Source: Lamellibrachia columna (taxonomy: Eukaryota; Annelida; Polychaeta; Sabellida; Siboglinidae). From it: a DNA stretch of 64,000 nt. The translations under genes and the position numbers were made by a program. The notes beneath the pieces are model-generated. The model was not told the DNA's origin, searched no databases, and saw only the letters and a list, made by a program, of their open reading frames with translations. Below are positions 48,444 through 61,489 of this stretch, one piece after another (within the stretch, counting starts at the first letter, position 1; the number at the start of each line of letters is the position of its first letter). The DNA is taken from positions 46,183,906 through 46,247,905 of the forward strand of contig OY759265.1 in the NCBI GenBank assembly GCA_963662155.1, written 5' to 3'.

Positions 48444-48639
48444 TCAATGTGTTTTTCAATCTAGAAAAGTATGAACATTTTAAATTACTAATTCGGGGGG
48501 GGGGGTTCTGAAAATAACTACGCTTTGTACAAATAGGTAAATGTCGACAATTTTGAATTACCCTAAAGGCAGGGACGACCACACCTTGGACTGCATACCG
48601 TCGGGGTAACAGCCTGCTACCCTACACACAGAATCCATA

Positions 48640-50710
48640 AATATAACAATAATAAAGTAGGGTATAAAATTGATATGATTGATAGAAGTGGTCGTTAGCA
48701 AATGGGACTGGACATCTACCTCTTCCGCCGTTTTTTATCTTCAGTCAGGCCCTAATATTCCATTGAAAATGTCGTTCGGGGGTTTCTCTGTCGGAATCGT
48801 TGACACGACAACAACACGGGGTTGTGCATCATTTTCGCAGTCTTTCGAGCGGTAGTTCATAAAGTATTGACGATTGGTGGTGTTCTATCATTTCGGAATA
48901 TGGCGACGTATGCAGATCGTACCAAATTTGTTCACCTCACCTTCTACAGATAAATTGTGGAAAATGCTGCTAATGGTATGCCAATTTTATATTACGACGT
49001 TGAGAATACAAGAAAAACCTGTAAACGTCCGGATTGCTGCTTGCGAGACTACGCCAACGGGAGTTGTGACGTAGCCGTAGGCACTTCGATACTGTGACGT
49101 CATATCGACGATCGGCAATAATTCATGCTTAATAAGTACTGATAACACACACACACAACATCAAAGTAATATGATATACATCAATGTTTCTTTGCGATGA
49201 TAGTTAATGTTAAACTACAACAGCAACTGTTTACTTACTTTTGTCGGTTCTCCAGCCTTTTTTAACGTGAGCGCGACAACGCGGCAATTTAAAATAACTT
49301 TGAATTTCGCATGACGTACATTGTGACTGCCACGTTGCGGTGTGATGTTACTGTTAGTGCATAATAACGTCTCGGTTGGCTCGTTCTCGTGTTGCGGACG
49401 ATCACTACTAACACCGGTGCTCTCCGTTCTTGTGGAGCAAGCCTTGTTGGCAAGACGTTGCAGCCTCGTCTCCGAACATTCACTACGGGAAACAGACATG
49501 CGCAAACACCGCACCACGTCATTTCCGGCAAAACAGTCGCGAAGTTCATATTATATTATGTGATGGACGGTAGCGTTGATCGGTTGAAGCCACTGATGTC
49601 TATGTCTGTGTCTGTGTCTATGTCTATATGATAATCGGCAAGAACCCGAAGGTCATTACGTCAATGTGGGGGTGAGTGCTAAAACACTGCATGGAATTTA
49701 CATCTGCTGCCCAATGTATTCTTAAAAGTGTCCACAGTGGCTGCAACTCGAATGTGCCATATTGCAACAACGTTTCTTTAACTCCAGATTAATATTAATT
49801 TATAAGATAGTAAGCAACATTGTATAAACGAATATAAAGCATACTTCTCTCCAGCTCTTCCAGACATACACAGTATTACACATCCATTTCTCTATATTCA
49901 ACCCTGTACTAAAGCCAATTGATACAATATTCATTCATTCCCAGAACTATAGTAAACTGTCGGTCGGTCGGGAATTAGTTACGTACAATTGTTCGCAACG
50001 TTATTCGTGTTTTCTATGATTGTTCCAAATTACCCATTTTTCGTCAACTACCTACTGGAAGATATGCCGCCGCTGACGTCACAAAATGGGAATTATCACA
50101 TTTAGTGACGAATATATCATATTCACGTGTAAAGTCGTGGATTGTATTACCGTGAATGTATTTTATTTGGCTAAAAGTTGCATTAAAAAAAATAGAACTT
50201 GCAGCAACCGTGTCATTGGCACTTTAAAACATTAAAGGAACTGTTTGTCCGTGTTTCTTAATGCCGGGGTTACACGTTACCCATTCTAACTCGTGCCCGG
50301 CTATTGTTTGGAATGTGCCGGGAGAACTGTGCTCGTCTTTGCTTGATGTTTGGCTACGAAGTGGCAAATAAGAACCCCCGTTACATTTACATATCGTTCG
50401 GTCGCAAACTCAGCCAGCTCCTGCGGTTGCCACATTGTCATTTAAATCCACACGTATGACTCACCCGGTTATCCATGACCGGGTCCCCAAGTTTCAGTCG
50501 GTATTGTTATTAGTGGTCGTTATGAAACAATCCTACCTGTAAAAAATGTATAGAAAAGTTACCGCGAGCATGAGTCAACAGAGCATTGTCTGCAACAATG
50601 GTTGAAGATTGTCTTTGTTCCAGACGGGCCGGTGTCTACAAAAGATGGTGGTATTGATGTTATCGGCCACAGCAACACTACCGAAAATAATTGTGTGTAT
50701 TACACGCGAC
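48640..50710. other. No supported gene
   Basis: CpG-containing DNA around 49250-49550 has open minus-strand frames, one with Arg/Thr/Glu-rich text (49215-49517), but no domain or splice structure I can defend. Confidence 0.4.
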
Positions 50711-50714
50711 GAAC

Positions 50715-51085
50715 GGCCATGTAACAGGACTCCCGGATATCGTTCGTGGGCCATGTAACAGGACGCCCGGATGTCGTTCGTGGGCCATGTAACAGGACTC
50801 CCGGATGTCGTTCGTGGGCCATGTAACAGGACTCCCGGATGTCGTTCGTGGGCCATGTAACAGGACGCCCGGATGTCGTTCGTGGGCCATGTAACAGGAC
50901 TCCCGGATGTCGTTCGTGGGCCATGTAACAGGACTCCCGGATGTCGTTCGTGGGCCTTGTAACAGGGCTGTCGTTTGTGCGTCATGCAGAATGGCAGTCC
51001 CTCATGCGACATGTAACCGGGTGTCATTCATGGGTCATGTAACCGGAATGTTGTTCATGGGCCTCGTAACAGTGGTGTCGTTCAT
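50715..51085. repeat. 34-bp minisatellite, about 8 good and 3 degenerate copies
   Basis: Units contain gggccatgtaacaggactcc and cggatgtcgttcgt. Copies decay beyond 50960. Confidence 0.92.
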
Positions 51086-51130
51086 GGGCCATTTGCTTGA
51101 CAAAAACATGATATGAATCATCGTAACATC

Positions 51131-51245
51131 TGGAGAGGCGCGGTAGTATAGCGGTTAACACATCCGCTTTATTTGATACTTGTTCTGAGTTAAAGACCCA
51201 GACCGGGCATGGGTATGTTTGTTGAAAAACCTGGGTCTCAACATT
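51131..51245 (+). mobile_element. tRNA-derived SINE-like element
   Basis: TAGTATAGCGG fits a pol III A box at about 51144. A weak B box, gttaaagacc, follows at about 51190. There is no convincing cloverleaf, so a working tRNA gene is unlikely. Confidence 0.5.
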
Positions 51246-51544
51246 GGACACTGTGTATCTCTCGTGACTCGGATGATCACGTTAATGTCCGTTACGTTAA
51301 TATAATTGGGGACGTAATAGAACAATTGAGGACGACATGCACCTTCAATGCCAGCATATAAAGGTCGGATTGGTGATAATGTTCTGAAAAAGGTTGGCTA
51401 GTTGAATGAGACCTTGAAACACCATAAAATTGTAGTAACCACAACATACAGACTAGTCAGTAATAATAGAACGTTGCCGAGTGCTGGAAACAACGAGACA
51501 ACTAGAGACAGACTACGTAAGTCGTAGATGTGTGTTTCTTATGC

Positions 51545-51925
51545 TACAGGGGGCAGACCGCAGTAGAGAATTGCATTGGTGGCCATGTTAACGTTTTGTC
51601 TGATTATAAGAAAACATGACCATTAAAAATTATGAAAAAAAAAATCATAGCAACTGCCATCATCTCATTGACATGCTGACCAAGTTTTGTCAAAATCACA
51701 TACCTCCAGCTCTTTTAAAACGCACAGATGTGCGATGCCCGTCAATTTTGAAAAAAATAGCCCTGTATTCATGCGCCCACGTGGCCCATAGCAGAACAAT
51801 TCCCATAAATCCCTCCGCCTGTTAAACTCTAAACAAATTCATTATTTCACAGCCAGTAGCTTCTACAAACAAACCTGTGAATATGCCTGCTCGATTGCAC
51901 TTATGTCACATCATATGAATTGCTC
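51545..51925 (+). mobile_element. MITE-like dispersed repeat, copy 2
   Basis: Begins ggcagaccgcagtagagaat, continues through ccatcatctcattgacatgc, and ends near cttatgtcacatcatatga. Same family as 41150-41540 (inverted) and 55335-55615; a short part also at 10050-10160. Confidence 0.7.
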
Positions 51926-51929
51926 CGTT

Positions 51930-54900
51930 ACCAGTCAATGCGTACTTCCGCAAACTGAGTAATACCCGTATAGCGCTTGCACAAAGGGTCGACGCCCTTC
52001 GGCTGAGCTTTATATGACAGAATAGTTTTACCGCCCACAACGATTCTTTGGGTAAAACTCACCAAAATATATCCGCACGACTAAATCATTCACCGTAATT
52101 TGCGTTGACCTAAGCAGTGTATTTAACTGTATTTGTGTGAGTCATTGTGACACACGCTCAGAGAAATCGTGAAATAAAAGTCTGACGTCATAAAACCCCT
52201 CCAGGGCGTTGGCGATCGTCAATATGGCTCATGGTTGAACGGGAGAGGATCGGTGCTGCTCTGTAGAAGTATCGCAGTACAGGAGGAACTTAAGCGGCTC
52301 TAATGAGTTCTCTGCAAGTGTTTATCATTTAGTAAAGACCGCGTATTATGGAATGTCTTATTTGATTAAGAAAATGTATGTTTAATACACACAATGCACT
52401 TCACAACTATGTTGTTACTATGCTTGTCCTTTGATGGTGAGATGGTTTCATGGATGAAGTGTCAAAATAAATTCTTGCTCTGTATTTCGAAAATCCGCTC
52501 GTGTAACTTATTTTAAGGCGAAACAAAAGTCATGGTTGGGGGGCTACGCCCCTAAAGGTGTTTAAATAGTAACCATTCGCAACTACAATCAGGAATGTCA
52601 CGCCACTGGTTTACTTAGAATTTGTTCTAAAAGAATGAAATTCTGGTGAAATCTCAGTTTCTTGGCGGCTGACATTTTGACCAGGGCGACCAATAAGCGC
52701 ACGGCAGTTCTGAGAAATTGATGCAGCTAGACTGTGACGTGCTAAGCGCTTCCTATGTAAATCAAAGGGCCGACAGGTATACCGAAGCAACGCAAACTCT
52801 CAATCAAGTGAGCCTCTGTGTCAAAACGGGATATGTTGAGTAAAAAGGCTAAACTATGTTGCACAAAGTGAGTTTGGACGCAAACAGCATGGCCAACACG
52901 AGGAACGATAAGCCGCTGCGCCTGGGGCATACTGCTTCGTAAATGTTTTGAAAATTAACGCACACTATTACCAAGGTAGATAAATTTTTTCTTTCGCCAG
53001 TTTGCTAAAAACGATAACCGAATGGTGTCGTTGTTTCTCAAGAAAATCTATACACAAAATGCTCCCCATCAAATGGCGTCCAAAATAACTACACCATGTC
53101 TTTAATCGCAAAGGCACTGGTGTAACTGATATCCTAAGTGTCGATGTCCTAAAATGTGGCCACATATAATTTTAGAGTATGCTAAATCACACCCTCCTTG
53201 CATAATTGTCGTTCCATCAGTCGCTATAGGTGGCGATCACTTCATTTCTGACGTCAGAGTTTTTCCATCTCATAAATATGCATCGCATAAAGCGTCGCCT
53301 CCATCACAATACACCGTCACGCGGCGTGAATGGTAAATAAAATCGAAATTATACAGGGCCGATGCATTATGCTGAATGTAAACTGTTGCCATTAACAATA
53401 AATCATCGTTGAGTTTCAACTGACGATCTGTTATACAAAATGACGTTGTTTAAAATGCCCAAAACCGTAACGAATGTCTGCTACGCCAGTTAAGACCGTC
53501 ACATTTAAGAAAATCCGTAAGACCTACGGGTAAGCCATAAGAGTTGACACATATGACGACTGGAATAACCATTATGACTTTATTATTATTATTACATATA
53601 AATGATTTTGAAGATGATAAAACAAACAAAGCACTGACAATTGCGGACGACACAATCGCTTAGAAATGTTAAAATGGGTAGAGATAAGCAAAATGTACAA
53701 GACTAGCCAACTAGACAAATTAGTTAAATTGTCTATAAAAAATGGAATGATATTGTATACGAGAAAGGATAAAAATTGTCACAATGACGGTGATTCATAA
53801 TTCAAACTTTTCTAGAACACATCAAGCAAAGACAGCTCTACAGATATACACGAATCCCTGACGTCAGCAGTGAAGTTGACCCCACTTCACAACTTGTGGA
53901 AAACAATTGTGCACAGAGGAATGTAATTCCAGCATTATCTAAACAAAATTCAAGAAGCAAAAAATCACCGACAATTGATTCGTCTATTTGTCCATTCGTA
54001 TGATCGTGAATATAACCAGTTTGGTAATACCGATAGTGTCGCCATCCTGTGACGTTCTGAACACACTAACGATTGAGCAGCGAATGTGTCCCTCTCCGAA
54101 GTGCAAGCAGTTCTCAGGCCGGTCTCATTTTAAAACGTCACTTTTGTTCAACATAGTAATATGTTGATGCGAGCAGTCGGGCACACCCTAAACTCGCCAG
54201 TGCACCGCCTTGCCAATATTCGTGACGTATTGGTGTTACAAAAATAATTAATGAGGAATCCAGATTATAATTATATTTCTTAGCTTTAGAGATCTTGGTG
54301 AGATGTGGCTGCAATACACTGCCCGCGACATTGACTGACATTTCACTTTTTGGTCCGTAACCAAGGAGGTCCAAGGGGTTGTGTGATCGTCTGTGGCGCC
54401 CAGTTAGGTCAAAGTTCAAAATTAATTCTGGTGTATGCTCTTTGTGTATAAAAAGCTAATTGTGTCCTTAAATACATTCACCCCCTTTGGCAGACATGTC
54501 AACAGTCGTGTACTTACAAAAGCAGTTTTACTCGGGCTTGAACTATGCATTGAGATGTCCAGGCGGTCAGACTATTTTGGTATACTTAAGATCGAGATGG
54601 CCATTATTTTAATGGTGTCTTGAAACAGTCGTCTGTTTTATCGCAATGTGTTACGGTTAAAGATGTGAAACAGTGTTGTTTTTTTTGGTCACTGATGCAC
54701 TGATAAAGGATGTGCCTCAGCCTCTGAAGTATGTATCCCATATTTTACTTGCTGTCGAAGTGTTGTTCCAGTTTCGAACATATGTAATGACTGTTTCAAA
54801 CTTAAGTATATCCAGGTTGACTGGACAGTTGGCTAAAAACGTTCTGAGACTTCGTCAGTAAAATATTGTGATGCGTAAATAGTCTAAACAGTCATCTTCT

Positions 54901-54980
54901 GTCTTCTGTCATCTCTGGTAATACTTAATGTGTAACGATTGATATGTAATACGTGTTGTGTTATACTCGATGTGTAATAT
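51930..54980. other. No supported gene
   Basis: Mixed AT-rich DNA; only short frames without recognisable domains. Confidence 0.45.
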
Positions 54981-54982
54981 TA

Positions 54983-55035
54983 TATAACAAGATTTAACAA
55001 GATTGCCATCCAAGACAAAAGGCCCAGATGGCAAG
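54983..55035 (-). mobile_element. Terminal fragment of the TTAACAAGAT-tailed LINE
   Basis: aacaagatttaacaagattg followed by ccatccaagacaaaaggccc is the reverse of the 3' end at 21535-21596. Only the last 50 or so bases are present. Confidence 0.8.
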
Positions 55036-55254
55036 TAGAAGCCCCTCTGTGTCTAATATAGAAGGATATTGATAACAGCACGCACTTCATTATTAAAGTC
55101 ACAAAGAACTATCCTAATACGTTCACTGAAAAAAAGTACCCTTATTAGAGAACTATTGATAAAAACACTTAATTACTAAAATTATGTATTTCGAGATACC
55201 ATGCCCTATAATGTTGCAGCTATTAAACAGAGCTGCTAAGTTGTGTCGAGAAAC

Positions 55255-55615
55255 AGGGGCGTATTTGGGGGTACGTGGGGCTATGCCCCCTTTGGCTTAA
55301 TTATTTGTTCCCCTCCCTATGTTCCGTTGCGCCGCTTCAGGGGGCAGACCACAGTAGAGAATTGCATTGGTGGCCATATTAACGTTTGTCTGAATTATAA
55401 GAAAACGTGGCCATCAAAATTTCTGAACATTCTTCACAGCGGCTGCCATCATCTCATTGACATGCTGACCAATAGCAGAACGATTCCCATAAATCCCTCC
55501 GCCTGTTAAACTCTCCAAAAAATGCACTATTTATAGCAAATGGCTTCTACAAACAAACATGTGAATATGCCTGCTCAATTGCACTTATGTCACATCATAT
55601 GAGATGTTTAAATTC
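55255..55615 (+). mobile_element. MITE-like dispersed repeat, copy 3, with hAT-like end
   Basis: Starts caggggcgtatttgggggta, then a short inverted GC-rich part (ggggctatgccccc) shared with 15795-15870. From 55335 it follows the 51545 copy. Confidence 0.6.
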
Positions 55616-55619
55616 ACAT

Positions 55620-56610
55620 ATCATAATTTAATAGTTTAAAAGTTTGGCCTGATTTTACTTTTCAGTCTGACAGTTATGTCAATATAATCAAAGTTTAAAG
55701 TTAATCCGAACTGCATCGTATAAACTGATAAAAGTTCTCTCTTATTTTATGAATTAGCCAAATGCCCGGATGACATCATAATTGGCTAATTGTGTATGCA
55801 TCCAGAACCTGGGTGCATACATAATTTCCGTCACAATGAAAAGTACACTTTGCATTCGGACGATGATGTGTGGTGCGACAAACGGTGGCGCCACAGCACG
55901 GAGCTTGGATAATCGAGGCTACCGGATGCAGTGCTTTATAACCACAGGCAGCATTTAGGATCCGTCCGCCACGCCATTACTTAAAGAGTCCCCTAGGAAA
56001 GTGAGGACTGCGCGTGATGAGGATACGTTAGAAAAGTTAATGTGTTCTGTACTAATGCATTACATCTTATAGTTGATGGCAATAGACAGACGATTCCGCA
56101 GACCGCACCAACATGTCAATCAGTCATCAGGTTGGGCCAAAATAGAGGGGTGTCAGCTTTAAGTGATTTTTTTATGAAAAACGTGGTATGTCACGAGTTT
56201 CACACAACATGTGTTAATAGAGAACACATGTGCGGTGAATTTTAAAGAAAATCGTAGGACAAATTTAGCAGGAATCCAAAGAAACGTAACAGTGGCCGGG
56301 CCCGTGGGAAAATCAAATGTGGTCTGTCCATCATACACTGGAAAGCATTTATAAATTGACAAATCTTTCATTGTATATTCTGTAGCGGGTTATTTAAATA
56401 TGAGACGAAATATGTCCAATAAATTATTATTCAGCACGTTTAACGTTTGCTACTATATAATGCCTGTCCTCGAGAGAAGTTCGGGGTTTCGAACGAACCC
56501 CCTTTTTGAGATCATTTGATTTGTTATATTTTTCAGACATCATCCCAGAAATCCCCGGCTGATTGTATATGCACTGTATGCTCGAAACCTCCTTTTCAAA
56601 ACCCACATGT
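55620..56610. other. No supported gene
   Basis: Mostly unique AT-rich sequence with no ORF or RNA I can support. Confidence 0.45.
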
Positions 56611-56616
56611 ACATGT

Positions 56617-56803
56617 ATTAGTAGGTGTCTGGTTGTATGCCCATGTATTAGTAGGTGTCTGGTTGTATGCCCATGTATTAGTAGGTGTCTGGTTGTATGC
56701 CCATGTATTAGTGGGTGTCTGGTTGTATGCCCATGTATTAGTGGATGTCTGGTTGTATGCCCATGTATTAGTGGGTGTCTGGTTGTATGCCCATGTATTA
56801 GTA
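56617..56803. repeat. 30-bp minisatellite, left part
   Basis: About six units containing gcccatgtattagtaggtgt and ctggttgta. The array is interrupted by the hAT element and resumes at 59231. Confidence 0.95.
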
Positions 56804-59230
56804 CAGGCCTGGCCAACCCGCGGCTCCCGAGCCGCATGCGGCTCTTTGCCTGGTTTCATGCGGCTCTTACGTTCATATCGAAGTTTGTGTTTGTGTTTTT
56901 TTTAATGTGCGTGTTCGCTTCGCTTGAGTTCAATACGGTATTTTCGTCAAACGCGCATGTGCGTGAGATGAAAATACCGCAAAGTTCCCCAGTAGGGGCA
57001 AGATCATTTGAGTAAACAATTTGTGTCAAGTTCACTCTCAAAATGGCAGGGAAAAAATGCACAGCAAAACGAAAATATGAAGATGAACACAGGACGTTTT
57101 TAACAGAGTGGGAGAGTTTATATTTTTTTGTTGAACGTAATGGCAAGCCATTCTGCCTTATATGTCAGGCGTCATTAGCGCATTTCAAGGCTTCAAATCT
57201 TCAGCGCCACTTCAGCTCACTCCATGCTAACATCGACCAGGAATTTCCAAAAGGGACTGAACTTCGCAAGCACAAGTTGGTCACTTTGAAAAGTCAGGCA
57301 GAAAAGCAGATACAGTTTTTCCAAAAATTTACGAAGCACTCAGAGACTGTAACGCTTGCATCTTATCAACTGGCTTGGAACATTGCACGGGCTAAAAAGC
57401 CATACAATGAAGGGGAGTTCGTTAAAAATGCCTCAGTGACGTTGTTGAAATCTTGTCTCCTGAAAACGACAAACTAAAACGAATGGTATCAGACGTCCAA
57501 CTGTCCCGCCACACTGTTGAACACAGAATATCGGACATTAACACGGCTATTGAATCACAGTTGCACTCTGAACTTCAAGCATGTGAGTATTTTAGTGTCG
57601 CATTGGATGAGAGTTGTGACATACAAGACAAGCCTCAGTTGGCAATATTTGCACGGTCTGTGTCAAACGATTGTGTGATCAAAGAAGAACTCCTTGATAT
57701 TGTGCCATGAAAAGACAGAACCCGTGGCATAGATGTGAAAGAAACAATGATGGCTGCATTTGGGAAAGCAAATCTGCCCATACCGAAACTAACTGCAATA
57801 GCCACGGATGGAGCGCCAGCCATGATCGGATCTGTGAACGGGCTTGTGGGGCTGTGCAAAGCTGACCAAACATTTCCCGAGTTTTGGAATTTCCACTGCA
57901 TCATCCACAGGGAGCAACTCGTGTCTAAATCATTGAATTTAGACAACGTCATGAAGCCTGTGATGGAAATCGTCAACTACATCCGCACACATGCGCTTAA
58001 CCACAGGCAATTCAAGAATCTCATCGCTGAGCTGGACCAAGGGCTTCCAGGTGACCTGCCGCTGCACTGCACTGTGAGGTGGCTGTCAAAAGGCAAGGTA
58101 CTCTCTCGCTTCTTTGAGCTTTTGGATGCCGTGAAACTGTTCATGGAAGAGAAGGACAAGGACTATCCCGAGCTCTCGGACCTCAAGTGGATTATGGATC
58201 TGGCCTTTTTGGTCGACATGCTGTGTCACTTGGACAGACTGAACCTGACCCTGCAGGGTAAGTTAAAAATGCTGTCTGACCTGGTGCAAAGTGTGTTTGC
58301 GTTTGTCAACAAACTGAAGCTGTTCAAGACGCATATTCAAAAGGGAGATTTAACGCATTTTCCCACTCTGCTAAAAGCCAGTGGGCAAGTCACCAGCGCC
58401 GCCCTTAATAAGCAAACAGCCAGATATGCAACACTGGTTGAAAACCTGCACGAAAGCTTTGTGACCCGGTTCCGTGATCTACAACTGAAAAGGCCACAGA
58501 TTACGTTCCTCGTCGACCCATTTAATGCGGAGACGGACTGTTTGAAAGCCCCGCTAGTCACAGATGAGGCTGCGGCTGAGTTGGAGATGATCGATCTTTG
58601 TGAGGAGGACCAACTGAAACCTGCTTTAAGGGAAGGGACCATTGAGTTCTGGAAAAGTGTGCCAATGGAAAAATACCCCAATGTCAAACGGGCTGCGCTT
58701 AAGATACTGTCAATGTTTGGGTCAACATACGTCTGCGAGTCTGTGTTTTCTACCCTGAAACACGTGAAATCAAAGCATCGATCTGTTCTGACTGACACCC
58801 ATGTGAAAGAATTGCTTCGAGTGGCAACAACGGAATACAAGCCAGATTTGAAGAGGATTGTTCAAGGCAAGGAATGCCAGAAGTCCCACTAAGCAACATG
58901 CATAGTAAAAGAAAAACGCAATTGTAAATTATTATATTTTTGTTTGTGGACTTGGTTGAACTGAGAGTTTGTGTGTGTGAGACAGTGCACACAATGTTCA
59001 TTGTTGAAAATGACTGGCCTGTGGTCTTAGTACTGTAGGAGTCAATTTCTGTCATTATCATGTTGGTGTGTGACATTTACAATAAATCTGGCTGAGCAGA
59101 GGTCTGTGTGTGTGTGTGAGAGAGGAAGGGATGGGGTGATGTTCATGTGTGCCCATATGTATGATGTGGCTCTTTGCGGTAACACAGTAAAAAATGTGGC
59201 TCTTAGTCTCTGACTGGTTGGCCACCCCTG
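56804..59230 (+). mobile_element. hAT (Charlie-type) DNA transposon, 2427 bp, complete ends
   Basis: Terminal inverted repeats are CAGGCCTGGCCAACC on the left and CAGGGGTGGCCAACC (reverse strand) on the right. The octamer TATTAGTA flanks both sides (56796-56803 and 59231-59238), the 8-bp target duplication typical of hAT. Subterminal GCGGCTCTT repeats lie at both ends. The insertion target is a unit of the 30-bp minisatellite. Confidence 0.97.
57043..58892 (+). pseudogene. hAT transposase, ZBED/GTF2IRD2-like, broken by a frameshift and a stop
   Basis: Three pieces: 57043 to about 57450 in frame 1, then about 57440-57710 and 57735-58892 in frame 3. The N-terminus has a BED-type zinc finger (CLICQASL then HFSSLH). 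The middle carries the RNase H-like fold segments (SVALDESCDIQDKPQLAIF, TDGAPAM, FHCIIHRE). The C-terminal dimerisation segment has CESVFSTLKHVKSKHRS. Similar proteins are the domesticated GTF2IRD2-type and other Charlie transposases. A frameshift near 57445 and a TGA at 57708 inactivate this copy. Confidence 0.93.
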
Positions 59231-60555
59231 TATTAGTAGGTGTCTGGTTGTATGCACATGTATTAGTAGGTGTCTGGTTGTATGCCCATGTATTGCTAGG
59301 TGTCTGGTTGTATGCCCATGTATTGCTAGGTGTCTGGTTGTATGCCCATGTATTAGTAGGTGTCTGGTTGTATGCCCATGCATTACTAGGTGTCTGGTTG
59401 TATGCCCATGCATTAGTAGGTGTCTGGTTGTATGCCCATGTATTAGTAGGTGTCTGGTTGTATGCCCATGTATTAGTAGGTGTCTGGTTGTATGCCCATG
59501 TATTAGTAGGTGTCTGGTTGTATGCCCATGTATTGCTAGGTGTCTAGTTGTATGCCCATGTATTAGTAGGTGTCTGGTTGTATGCCCATGTATTAGTAGG
59601 TGTCTGGTTGTATGCCCATGTATTAGTAGGTGTCTGGTTGTATGCCCATGTATTAGTAGGTGTCTGGTTGTATGCCCATGTATTAGTAGGTGTCTGGTTG
59701 TATGCCCATGTATTAGTAGGTGTCTGGTTGTATGCCCATGTATTAGTAGGTGTCTGGTCGTATGCCCATGTATTAGTAGGTGTCTGGTCGTATGCCCATG
59801 TATTAGTAGGTGTCTGGTTGTATGCCCATGTATTAGTAGGTGTCTGGTTGTATGCCCATGTATTAGTAGGTGTCTGGTTGTATGCCCATGTATTGCTAGG
59901 TGTCTGGTTGTATGCCCATGTATTAGTAGGTGTCTGGTTGTATGCCCATGCATTACTAGGTGTCTGGTTGTATACCCATGTATTAGTAGGTGTCTGGTTG
60001 TATGCCCATGTATTAGTAGGTGTCTGGTTGTATGCCCATGTATTAGTAGGTGTCTGGTTGTATGCCCATGTATTAGTAGGTGTCTGATTGTATGCCCATG
60101 TATTAGTAGGTGTCTGGTTGTATGCCCATGTATTGCTAGGTGTCTGGTTGTATGCCCATGTATTAGTAGGTGTCTGGTTGTATGCCCATGTATTAGTAGA
60201 TGTCTGGTTGTATGCCCATGTATTAGTAGGTGTCTGGTTGTATGCCCATGTATTAGTAGGTGTCTGGTTGTATGCCCATGTATTAGTAGGTGTCTGGTTG
60301 TATGCCCATGTATTAGTAGGTGTCTGGTTGTATGCCCATGTATTAGTAGGTGTCTGGTCGTATGCCCATGTATTAGTAAGTGTCTGGTTGTATGCCCATG
60401 TATTAGTAGGTGTCTGGTCGTATGCCCATGTATTAGTAGGTGTCTGGTTGTATGCCCATGTATTAGTAGGTGTCTGGTTGTATGCCCATGCATTACTAGG
60501 TGTCTGGTTGTATGCCCATGTATTAGTAGGTATCTGGTTGTATGCCCATGTAGCT
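59231..60555. repeat. 30-bp minisatellite, right part, about 44 copies
   Basis: Units differ at a few positions (gtattagta, gtattgcta, gcattacta). As 30 is a multiple of three, long frames exist on both strands (483 codons on minus) but no gene is implied. Confidence 0.97.
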
Positions 60556-60636
60556 TTTTAGGCTTTTATAAGTCATGTGTTGGCTCAAATGTCAATGGAC
60601 GGTCCATTACCAGTTTGACAATCAGTATGCAAACGA

Positions 60637-60673
60637 GCGTGTTACGGGCGCGGGATCAGCGCCCGTAACACGC
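60637..60673. repeat. Perfect inverted repeat, 15-bp GC-rich arms
   Basis: gcgtgttacgggcgc, spacer gggatca, then the exact reverse complement. Flanks (ggacggtccatt and cccattgaccattg) extend it imperfectly. Confidence 0.88.
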
Positions 60674-61489
60674 GCCAATCATACCCATTGACCATTGTCG
60701 CCATTTCATGGTCAATCTGGCAGAGAGACATGAGGCTGTCACGTGGGCTGTCTCTCGATACTCATGAGTGAATCCATAAGTGGCTCTTACGCGCGACGTC
60801 ACCGACGATGATAAAAATAACATCGGAGATCCCCTGGACGCTCTGCGCTCGCTATCAGCGCATGCATGGCAATAATATAAAAGTATGTCAATATAAACGT
60901 GAGATGGAAGCCAAATGGGTAAATCTCACGCCGGACCTCACGCCAAATGCGTGATATTTGGTAGCTCTGATTAAAACACAGTAAGTCATAATAATGTTAG
61001 TGAAGTTATAATGATAGAAATAAACAATCAAAACTGTCAAACGTTGCATCTTCTCTCTAAACCGAATTAATGTCCATATAACGGCATTGCTGCAACAGAG
61101 TAGGTCCACAACTGAAATTGCAATCCACAAAAGAATGCTGAACAGGGAATTATGCACACGACGCAACCAGTGATCATGCACCTTCTCTAAATCGCGCAAC
61201 CAGTCACGTTTCGTGACCTCATCAAATCATGCGCAATTGGCAGAAGGGTGCACAATGTACCGATCCGCAAATAGCGCAAATCCATCAAATGCAACTACAT
61301 CACTGTTACCACTTGTTTCGATATAAGTGCTGCCGCTTAGCGACCATTGCTATATTTAATTTCCAAAAGAAACTTCTTGTTTAGCCGTTAGGAGATTAGA
61401 GTTGTGTTTCATGTAAATTGTTCGATTTTCTTTAATTCCGGACAAGTATGCCCTGCGCGTATGCCTACGAATATGCTAATGAATATTTT

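Larger units (their letters stand above)
47527..48630. repeat. Diverged tandem duplication, about 0.59 kb units
   Basis: 47527-48060 and 48122-48630 share the cagaagta...tgctcgac, gacgtcac, gaaaacagaaag, tgaccctgggtag/tcaccctgggtag, ctttccgggta and gggacgaccacacc landmarks in the same order. In the first unit a CTCTTC minisatellite fills the middle; in the second, a 28-bp GC-rich one does. Confidence 0.75.

Noticed and set aside
59042..60493. 483-codon minus-strand ORF and three plus-strand ORFs
   Set aside because: They are readings of the 30-bp minisatellite; the unit length preserves frame on both strands and no non-repeat coding sequence is attached.
56617..60555. CRISPR-like regular repeats
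   Set aside because: Units are contiguous with no unique spacers, and the genome is eukaryotic.
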